64,000 bases of DNA from Callipepla californica brunnescens (lineage: Eukaryota > Chordata > Aves > Galliformes > Odontophoridae). Every line of letters begins with the position of its first letter. The first letter of the stretch is position 1. The notes under the pieces are model-generated. The model made no database searches and was not told the DNA's origin. It saw only the letters and a list, made by a program, of their open reading frames with translations. Location: assembly GCA_023055505.1 (NCBI GenBank), contig JALIRH010000042.1, positions 1,744,335 to 1,808,334 of the forward strand, given 5' to 3'. Positions 54,501 to 64,000 of the stretch are shown piece after piece. Made by a program: the position numbers and the translations under genes.

Positions 54501-57500
54501 ATGTATAACAACTGTGGTGTGTAAAATGGATATGTTTAATGTTCTGCGAGGCAGTGCAAGCTATCCTGTCAAATATTCTGTGAATTAGCCTTTCTGTTTG
54601 TGTGCACTTGGGAAAAGATTGGTTTCTTTTTTTACCTTGTGCTTTCTTACTGAAGGCTCTCAGGATCCTGAGGTATTGTAGGAATGAACAGCACGTTATT
54701 GAAAATGTGCTCTGTTTCCTCAACAACCAGTGAAGTGATCTTGTTTCAACCTCATTAACAGTTATTTTGTCACTGTGTTCCAAATATTTAGTGAAGAAAC
54801 TGTTCTCTACCTGGCTATTGTCAGACTAGCTCTTAGCTGTTACCCATTTGTCACGTTCCGGAAGCATTACTTGTCATCTCATTGTGACATCTTTGATTTG
54901 AATTATGTATTTCTGTTTCACAAGTGGAGTGTATTGCCTCTCTTGCTAAGCCAAGACTAATATTTTGTTTCCAAAAGAAAACTCAAACATTTTTCCACGT
55001 TATTCTTGCTGGACAGCAGAAAGTTTTGTGCCAAAAGAAACATGTATAGATTCTTCAGTTTTCTTATCATGCTTTTAGATAGGTCAGATGTGTGATTCCA
55101 CGAACGTGAGGTTTTGGAGTTATTTCAGAACTGCTGTTCAGTGTGAAAGCTGTTACTTCAGCACAGATAATGGTAGCTGTAGGTATGTTGCCTGTCTTCT
55201 GCTGGAAGCTGACTTCCAGTTTGGGATTCCCATTTTTCCCTGATGGAAGCATTCCATCAGAATTTCACTTAGGTTTCCAACTAAGGGAAAGGTTTAGAGC
55301 TGCTGCATTCCATTTGTTTGCTCTTCATCCGACTGTAGTTTTGAGTTGAAGTTGTAATTCAGATTACCCTTCCAAGTAGAAAGAATTCACTGTTTTTGTC
55401 TCCTACAACACTATTAAGGTGATAACTTTCATGTTCATTGAACTGGCTTTGTCGTGTGCCTTTGCCACTCAAATATACTTTGTATTAAAAGGAAAATGTT
55501 TAACCCTTTATGATCTGGTAGTTACCTAAACACTGAGGTATTTCATGGACATTGTTCTTAGCTCTATTGCTATTTTCTTGGAGGTTCTGTTTGAAAGCAT
55601 AAATTAGAATTCTGTGCAGGTCTGTGCAAGAACCTGTGTTTAACAGTTACTCCTGCCAAGCTTTCAAGAAGTCTTGGGAAATGTTTCCAAAAGCTGTAGT
55701 AATTTAGAAATTGTACATCTGTCTGGTTATGTAAGCTGTCTTTGCTTCTCAATGTAGGAGTTTTTAAATGGTCAGTGAATAATCTTCCTGATGGCGTTGC
55801 TATCTTAAATCAAATCTGTGGCATAGTGAGAAGTTGCAAGATTCTGCTGCTCTCGGATGGAAACTCTTGCTGACATTAAGACATTCATTTCCTTAGAACA
55901 GTTACACAGCAAAGAGGTATTTGAAAAAGCAAGTGAATGCTAACGCAGATCTGAGGCATGAGCAGCCTATGCTGCCTCACCTTTTCTGCTTTGCTGGCAG
56001 GTGTTTGCCAGCCCCTCTGTGTCTCACCAGTCTTTGCATGTTTTTGCAACAGTTATGCAGAAAGCGTGGCGAGAGAGAAACCCTCAAGCCCGGATTAAAG
56101 CAGCCTATCAAGCTTTAGAGCTGAACAATGAGTAAGTTTAGCTTATAGACTCCTTTGCTTTATTTCTGCTCTGAAAGATTAAATGGAGCGAAGCTGAGCA
56201 GCACGCTGTTAATTTCTTATTCTAGTAATAATTAGCATGTTTTCTCAAAGTTTGTGTATTTCTCTGAAACGGAAAAGTTTTGTTTTCCTGATGCTATTTT
56301 AGCATTACTCAGCATTATTGTAGGCTCACATAAGTGAGAACTCCTTGTTTCTGGTTCTTCTTTACTTATTCAAAAACAGGTTGCTTTGTCCCTCAGAATG
56401 ATGTGTGGCTTTTTGCCTTCTTACAGCTGTGCCACTGCATATGTTCTCCTCGCAGAGGAAGAAGCAACAACTATTGTAGATGCTGAGAGGTATTTTAAGC
56501 AGGCTCTGAAAGCGGGAGAGATGATTTACAGGAAGTCTCAGAACTGTCATTCCCAAAGTCCCCAGCATGAAGCACAGCTAAGTAAGTGCTTTTGAATCAG
56601 AGAAACACTTATTTAGTAGTTTAACCTGTTTAAAAGTTGCTGGCATTGGTGTAGATGGGCTTTTGTTGGGATAGCAGTATAACTGTTTTATGTGTGGCTA
56701 GGATAAAGGTTGTGGGATTTTTGGCATGTTTTTCAGGGAGAGAAAGAATTGAAACTGATTCGTCTATTATTATTATTTTTAATCAGGAAGAGACACTAAT
56801 GTACTGGTCTATGTGAAAAGAAGACTGGCTATGTGTGCAAGAAAACTTGGAAGAATTCGAGAATCAGTAAAAATGATGAGAGATGTAAGTAATTAGAGGG
56901 AAGTTGAGTGACTTGTCTCTTGTCTGGTTTGCTTTGTGCTTGGCTTATCACCTACTCTGTTGAAATAGCTGGCTTTATACCTCGTCCCAATTTTTCTTTC
57001 TCTTGCCCAACGTGTGGAATAAGCTGTTTTTGTACAGGAAAATATTACTGACCGAATCATTTTGCTATGGGAGATGTGCATATCTGGGCTGAGAGCATGA
57101 CTGAACCTCAGTGTGCTTATTTTCTAGTAGGTGTATAGAGGAAAAAAAGTAATGCCTTGAAGGTAGGAATGATGCAGTTCTCCTCGTGCTGCTTCTTGTC
57201 AGTTGTGAGAAAACAGAATGTTGAAAATGCTTAAGTTATCATGCTGATTTTTATTAAATATTCAGGGATTCAAGTGAATTTCTGTGTGTGCCTAATTTAT
57301 TTCTCTTTTCTGATTTTCAGTTAATGAAAGAGTTTCCACTTCTCAGCATGCTGAATATTCATGAGAACCTCCTGGAGGCATTACTGGAGTTACAGGCTTA
57401 TGCAGATGTCCAGGCAGTTTTAGCAAAGTACGATGGTAAGTGGTAACTATTGCAGAGTACTGGTGGGTTTGTGTCAGCGTGTAGGTGAAATGGACAAGGT

Positions 57501-60500
57501 GTACCTGTCTAAAAGAGATGTCTGCCCAGTATCTCATCTCTTTGATCAGATAATTATAATCACCAATCAATAGGTACTTCCAGAGAATGGGCTGTTTGTT
57601 TTGAGCTTGCCATTCAAAAAAAAAAAATTAAATAATTAGTCAAGCTGTAAGCCAGTACACACTTTTTAACTTAAACTCTAATTCATAAAGAGGTCTTGGA
57701 GAGCTCGCTTTGCCTCAGCTCAAGGATTATTTTAATTTTTTAATCTCTTCTGCATCCGTGGCTGTGCCTAATTTCATCAGCCTTTCTCAGTTAGTGTATG
57801 GGCCCCTGTGTAATTGATGTAAATGGGCTGAACAAGGTAGTCTTCCCTTCTGCCGTGTTCCAGCCTTGGCTTCATAATTCTGTAATGCTGAGGTTGCTTG
57901 TCAGAGATTATTAGTGACATAGGAGCATACTCTTTGCCAGAGATTAGTGGTATACAAGCTTTTGTCCATTAATTGGCAGCAGTTTGCTTTCACTTTCCAT
58001 CTGAACTAATACATTTCAGGTGTTGTACAAGTCTAGATAAAAGCTGATAAAATGTAAACTTTCTTCATAGCTTCAGGGAATTAGAAATATCATGGTTTTG
58101 CCAAAATCCATGCCTGATGTACGTGGCCACCCCAAAAGCAAACTCCTTTTATTTGATCATCTATGTTCTTCTGTGTGGATTCTTATGAACTGAAGAAAAT
58201 CATTTGCTTTTTTCCCTGTTAACATCAGAGATTGTGACACTTTCTTAAGAAAAGGTTTCTAAATTTTTTCCTAAGCATCTGGAAAAGTGAGCACGAGCTT
58301 CAAACTCTCTGTAGCCTCTCTGTGTTTTGCTTGGTACGACAGCCAGACTTCTAGTAAGTGATGGACAAGCCTAGGATGGGATTTACAAAAAAAAGCAAGA
58401 GCCATCTGACTATACACAACATGGTATTTGGGAATTAGACCCCAGACTTTGTCTGCTTTTAAAGTAAACTTGTACTGTGGAGTGCTATCCTTCCAATCTA
58501 TAATTGTCAGCTCAAACTTAGCCTTGCATGTTCTACAAAACCTGTAACTAATAGATTTTTTTTTTTCCCACGTAACTGGAAAAGAATGGAAGTTGCATTT
58601 TGTCTACAATTTGTCTACCTGTCTGTAATGTAATTTTTTGATCAGCTTTAGATGGTCTTTCCATTATTTGTAAAACTCTGTTAACATTACAAAATTAGGC
58701 AAGGATTAGAAGCTTGTTTTAAATCTTCCTGAGTTAATACAGGAAAAACACGCTGTTCCTAAATGTACGTTCAGCTATGCACTTCTCTTCGAGTTCAGTT
58801 TCAGTGTTTTGTTATGTTTTAGTCACTTTACTGCCCAACTACAGCTCTGAGTTTTCAATCTGACGCAGACTAGTGACCAGAAACAAGGCTGTGCAAAGAA
58901 ATCCAGCGTTTCTAGACAGAGCTGGAACGTTCCAGGTGTTACGTTTATGGTGTACCAAAATGAAAAAACCTTTAAGCTCAAAGGAGGTTGATGGAAAATG
59001 TTTGCCTTGCCTGAAAATCTTACAGCTTGATTATTTTATCACAGATATCAGCCTTCCAAAATCGGCAGCAATATGTTACACAGCAGCCCTGCTAAAAGCC
59101 AGAGCTGTTTCAGAAAGGTAAGTAAGCACATGCATGAAAGCAGTGGTTGGTTGCTCATCTTGATTTAAGCTTTAAAATATGGTTTAAAAAGCTCAAGATC
59201 CAGTATGTGATAAATTTCTAAGAGCAAGTTAATGTGTATTTATGTATATGTTTAGTTATGTATAATTATGTAGTTAGGTATAACGAAACACAGTTTAAAG
59301 GTTGTTTTTTTTTTTTTAAGAATCCATAGAGTTAACACATGTGAAGATGGTTCTGGAAAGCCCACACAGCATGCACCTCTGTATACATCTTGTTTGCAGT
59401 ACTTTGCCTGTGGCGTTCAGCAGCTCTTTGCTTTGTGGATTGGGTGCTAGGTGATAGTGGTGGTTTCTTGGCATTGCACTTGGATTCTGGTCTGTTTCCG
59501 TGGCTGATTCCAACTTTACCTCCCCCTAGCTGGTGTCCTATCAATCTCATGAAAGATACGGGTGCTCAGTCACCTTGGGAGGTCGACATGAAGTTTTCAG
59601 AAAGTTTAACATATCTTTGCCCCGTGGGCTTGGATGACAGTCAAGATACTTCAGCTAGCACGAACGTTTGCCTCCGTGAAACAAATCAGTCAATTTTAAT
59701 GAACTTCCAGCTTATAGAGCAAATAAACACATGGTTAGTGTTTTTTATTTATTACTTCTGTTGAGCATGAATTTTCCCCTTCAGGTTCTCCCCAGAAACT
59801 GCCTTCAAAAGAGGGCTTAGTACAGCAGAAATAAATGCTGTGGAAGCAATTCACAGAGCTGTGGAATTTAACCCTCATGTTCCAAAGGTAAGAGGGTTTT
59901 ATGTTCTGTTGGACTGCGTTATTGTTTTCTGAATGTAGTCACATTATCACATTGTTTGAGCCCCATATTTTCTTAAAGTTGATTTTAACTGTTTAATAAC
60001 TCAAAGGCCACAGTTGAGTATTTTTTGTGGTAGGTTATGTTCAAACTTTTTTGATTTGAAGCAAAAAAAAACCCTCAAAATTGTTGGAAACTCCACTGTT
60101 CAGTTTCTAAAGGCCGTTCTTGGATGAGGATAAATATTAGCAATCATAAAATTAGACACTTAAAATCCCTGCAGCCAAATTAAGTTTCCAAACCGTAACT
60201 TCTTCTCCCAGAAATTCAAAATGCTTCTTAGTGTTATGCTTGGAAGCTGGGCTCTGGTGCTCTGGTTAGTGATACGTCTGCCATCACTGATTTTCTTCAT
60301 TTTAAAATGAGAGTAAGAGTCAATACTACTACGTGATGTAATTTAATATCTCATTGCTTGAGGTGTCCAAGGTAAGGAGTCCACTGAGCACTGCGTGGAA
60401 ATAGAATTCTGTATTGCATTTTACTGTCCTAGTTGTGGTGATGCTTTCAGTTTGAAACCTTGAATGCAGAAGGTTTGCTTAGGTCTGGACCTAATCCTCT

Positions 60501-62935
60501 GCAAATGATCGTGGAGTCCGAGTGACTATTGCTATGAAGGCTCAAATTATCCAACCCCTCTATTCTGTCTGCCTGTCCAATCTAATAGAATGTGCACTGG
60601 GGAAGCTAATTGCTGGCAGAAATTGCTGCTTGTTTGCATGACTGATCAAGAGCGTAGCAGGTTCATTTCAGACAGTCTCAGACAGATTTTTCTTTTGCCT
60701 CTGCCTTTAGGGGAAGAAGATTATAACGCATTATCGTTATCTAGAAGTTTGTTTAATTTTGTTTGTCCTTCAGTTGTTTCAGGAGTCCCATACACTTTTG
60801 TAAGCAGCGAGATGTGGTGTTAGAAAGTCTGTTTGCAGACAGTAGTTGTGCAGACAGTCATGGAAACTGATGCCAGGTTTCAGTGATTTGATCACCTCTT
60901 CTGATTCTATACTTATCTGTATTTTTTTATGACTTTTTAAAATCAAAATGTTGCCTTCGAGCACTGATTTATTGGACTGCATGGCAGAATTTTATTGGGT
61001 GCAGCATTCTGTTGGGGGAGAAAAATCTGTATTTTGAATTTGCAGTTTTTTCTGTCCCATAGACTAACAACAGAAAAATGTCTAACGTAGACATCTCTTG
61101 GTTCTGGTATCCAATGAAGGTGGATAACTTTATAAGGAAAACTGTTTCTCACTGCTCTGAGTTATACTTTTGTTTTTTTGTTTGGAACGCGAGGAAATTG
61201 TTTTACAGTGCCAGGAAGGGGTTGCTGTGGGGTACTGTGGCAGTGCTTGTGGAGGGGCTCCATCACGACTGCTGCGTTTGTGCTTGAAGCAGTTCCTACA
61301 ACTGAAAACTGGGCACTGGGGAGAGCATGAGGAGTCAGGTCAGAGGTCAGATATCTGAGACCATTTTCCCACAGCAGCCCTGTGTGAGTGATCCTTTACT
61401 GTGTTAAAAAAAAAAAAAAGAAAGGAAAAAAAAATGGAAGAGGATTAGAGAGGATTAGCAAGAATATTACCCTCCAGAGTGTGGGCCCAAGGCACTGAGA
61501 GAAGAACCTAGCCAGGCAGTAAATGTGCTTTATTTGGCCGGGGCACAACCCCTACTACATTCCTTCAAGAATCTGAATGGGAAAAGTTAAGTCCTCAAAC
61601 TAGATTAGTAAATAATCTCATAGTTTGTGGCATCTGCTGAAATAAATCGGTGAGCAGGCTGCATTCTTACACTTCGGGAGACAGTCAAAGGAATCGCTAG
61701 CTACAGTGATCAAAGATGTGGATTAGCTTTGGCTGTTATTGAATGAGACACTATATGCTGGGGGAGAACAACTCACAAGTAAATAATAGAGCTGCAACTA
61801 TCACTTAATTCTTTTAAAGAAAGACCCATCTGTTTTTAAAAGCAAAATTGAGAAGGAATACCTCTCTTTTGTGAAGAAGCAAAACTATGTGTCCCGTGTA
61901 TCAAGGAATGTTTGAAGTTATTAAGTCTGGCGTTATTTGGCTGTCCTGTGCATCATGCATTGTGCTGATGTGTGGGGAAAGTTCAGATTGGCAATACTTG
62001 ATGGTAGCTCCACAAAACCAGATTAAATTAAGGTTTTCCTGGGTTTGGTGGATGATTCTTGATTTGATAAGCGTAAGGATGCTTCCTGATTTACTCCTGA
62101 TATGTGGGGGCTAACAAATATTTAGCCTCCTGAGTTGAAATTTGCCCTGATGAAATGATGAGCTAAAATAGCTAATTTTTTGTTAGCCTAAACTTGTAGT
62201 TCCTGTGGCACTATACTTCGGGTGTGCACCACAGAATGGGTTGGATTTGTTTGTTTGTTTTACTGAAGGTGCTTTTTTCTTCTTTCTTTCTTTCTTGGTA
62301 TTTTGTGTGTGAGAATCCCAGTCTGAGCAGTATAATCATCGGTGTATAATGTGTGTACTCAGTGCTTTTCACTTCCCCTGACAGAGGATGCTACCTGAGC
62401 TGTGTGAGGACTGGGCTGTTTTATCAACACATGGAAGGTGGTTTCTGTAGTGCTCAGCTGTGCCTCAAGTGATCCTCTTTCTCTGCTAGAAAAGATTTTT
62501 GCAGTATTCTGTGTAACCAGGTGTGCTTTCCACTTTTACTTTCAGTATTTACTAGAGATGAAAAGCTTAGTCCTACCTCCAGAGCATATCCTGAAACGAG
62601 GGGACAGTGAGGCAGTAGCATATGCTTTTTTTCATCTCCAGCACTGGAAAAGAATAGAAGGGGCTCTACATCTGCTGCACTGTACGTGGGAAGGCAGTAA
62701 GTATCTCTTTTCCTGTGCTACAGACTAAACCCTTTGCCTTTATTCACCTCAGTCTCCTTTATTCACCTGCTTTCTCTCTTGCAGAGAGAACCAGCCACTT
62801 GGTTTAAATTCAGATCTAATGTCACTTGTTCTTTTTTTTCAGCATTTAGGATGATCCCATACCCATTAGAGAAAGGTCACCTCTTCTACCCCTATCCAAG
62901 TTGCACGGAAACAGCAGACAGAGAACTGTTGCCAA
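51599..62935 (+). CDS. ST7L: ST7L, suppressor of tumorigenicity 7-like (3' end beyond window)
   Basis: ST7L is a predicted multi-pass membrane protein related to ST7. Thirteen coding exons are in the window: 51599-51791, 52244-52326, 53078-53237, 53711-53765, 54364-54479, 56053-56131, 56427-56581, 56787-56884, 57321-57435, 59045-59117, 59785-59887, 62546-62696 and 62843-62935. They give 491 codons plus one base and stop after ...ETADRELLP, so roughly the last 65 residues of the human-like protein lie to the right. Two hydrophobic segments are visible (about residues 37-53 and 76-95), then conserved blocks [64 protein letters not shown] and [19 protein letters not shown]. The variable N-terminus and the 3' neighbour of CAPZA1 point to ST7L, not ST7. 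In human, WNT2B follows ST7L and is outside this window. Confidence 0.95.
53038..53061 (+). repeat. Poly(T) run of 24 in an ST7L acceptor region
   Basis: A 24-base T homopolymer forms most of the polypyrimidine tract of ST7L coding exon 3, ending about 16 bases before the acceptor at 53077. Confidence 0.95.
54480..56052 (+). other. ST7L intron 5
   Basis: This AT-rich intron of about 1.6 kb lies between the S-D-T exon and the VMQKAW exon. I see no other gene or repeat in it. Confidence 0.6.
57436..59044 (+). other. ST7L intron 9
   Basis: This intron of about 1.6 kb is AT-rich, with a short A run near 57617-57628. No coding potential or recognisable mobile element was found. Confidence 0.6.
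59888..62545 (+). other. ST7L intron 11 with low-complexity tracts
   Basis: This is the longest ST7L intron in the window (about 2.7 kb). It holds an A-rich stretch at about 61405-61433 and a TTTC/TTC pyrimidine run at about 62268-62297. Open frames in it are short and match no ST7L segment. Confidence 0.6.
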
Positions 62936-64000
62936 GTAAGTGGTTAGCAAGCTGTAATAATAAAACATAACCTAAGGATGTGTTCAATTTGTGGTGTTCT
63001 GTATTTATCTTACGATGTTTTTGAATTAGAGCTTCCCATCAAGGGGTTTCAGCTATTTGTTGATGTCCATCTCTGAATGATCCTAAAATATCTCACAGGT
63101 GTGTGGGATAAACATTAGCTTGATTCTTTAAATTACTTCTTTAAAGAAGTAATGGCTTTGATAACTGTTGTGGAAGAGTTGTTTCCTTTTTGCAAAGAAG
63201 TCTCCTCCAAATGTTCAGTACTTTAATTATGGAAGTATGAGCTTACAAGCTTTATTCCTCTGGTAAGGTGACCTGAAAATAAACCATTAATGTCTGTGCT
63301 CATCATTCTTAGGAAAATAACATTAATTTAGATTAGAACTGTGCTCTTAATCATATGTTTAGTAGAATTCCTCTGGGGGTAAACTTCTATGTTGTGAATA
63401 AACACAAATCCCACAGGACTGGAAGGGAGCTACTGCAAAAGCAGCAGCAGACCCACTGAGACCACAGCTGTGGAAAGCAAATCTACACATACGTGTTTCT
63501 ATTTAAAAACCTGGAGTTATATTTAAAGTGTGTAATTTAAATTTGCCCCCAGACTGCTTTAAATTACTCATTTCTCACTTATGCAGGATATTGCAGAAGG
63601 AATTCCTCAGTTAGTGACTAACCCTAAATTGTAGACTTCCCAGCATAATTAAACACCAACACATGCAGATATTTCAACACAATCATTCACGCATTCCTGT
63701 AATGTTTAAAATATAAAACTACCCATAAATAAAACCATCTTAACACTTTTATTGCAGTACTTCCTCAAGAAACCTTGATACTTCATTTTAAATAGATAAA
63801 TTTAAAGAAAAATTATGTCGACCAAATTAATGATTGAAAACTCCTAGACTGATCTGACTGTTAACAGTTCCCAAATGGCTGTGAACATACAGAAGTGTCA
63901 TTCGTTGTCCTTATATGTTCTGGATTTGATTCTGGTGTACCAGTGAAGGAAAAACTAGTTCAAAAAGGGTTCTTTCCATCTTTTAGCCTTTCCTAAGTTA
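62936..64000 (+). other. ST7L intron continuing past the right edge
   Basis: After the donor GTAAGT at 62936 the remaining 1065 bases are AT-rich intron. The next ST7L exon must start with two bases completing a codon that begins with A; none was found before the window ends. Confidence 0.7.

Overview
The window is vertebrate nuclear DNA, most likely from a galliform bird (chicken or a close relative). The evidence is spliced genes with GT-AG introns, compact introns and high GC in the left two thirds (typical of an avian microchromosome), and a CapZ alpha-1 product that reads almost like the chicken protein as I remember it. The gene order TAFA3 - PPM1J - RHOC - MOV10 - CAPZA1 - ST7L is the conserved block also found on human chromosome 1p13, where WNT2B follows ST7L. 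No prokaryotic, viral or intact transposon gene is visible.

Layout: 1 to about 9.47 kb is intergenic, with a 445-bp polypurine tract near 2.4-2.84 kb and several AT-rich islands that look like conserved noncoding DNA. TAFA3 lies on the minus strand; its four coding exons span 14764 down to 10004, and its promoter is probably the CpG island at 17.8-18.4 kb. PPM1J (plus, ten coding exons, 21636-27545) and RHOC (plus, four coding exons, 32655-33896) each start at or just after a CpG island. MOV10 (minus, 21 coding exons, 40138 down to 34772) converges on RHOC, with the two poly(A) signals about 100 bp apart. CAPZA1 (minus, ten coding exons, 51278 down to 43032) and ST7L (plus, 13 coding exons in the window, 51599-62935, continuing beyond the right edge) are head to head on one shared CpG-island promoter.

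I rebuilt every exon from splice sites and frame. The coding totals close in frame: 402 nt (133 aa) TAFA3, 1497 nt (498 aa) PPM1J, 582 nt (193 aa) RHOC, 2904 nt (967 aa) MOV10, 861 nt (286 aa) CAPZA1, and 1474 nt (491 codons plus one base) of incomplete ST7L. The genes share a neighbourhood, not a pathway: a secreted neural cytokine-like protein, a PP2C phosphatase, a Rho GTPase, an RNA helicase with antiviral and RNA-silencing roles, an actin capping subunit and a membrane protein. RHOC and CAPZA1 both act on actin, but nothing in the sequence links their regulation.

The observations I rate highest are an interferon-response-type element next to the MOV10 start codon, an old diverged tandem duplication in the noncoding DNA between TAFA3 and PPM1J, a homeodomain/SOX/POU-rich AT island inside the last TAFA3 intron, a weak 5' splice site in CAPZA1, and the very tight RHOC/MOV10 3' end arrangement. 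I did not find a new biological system.
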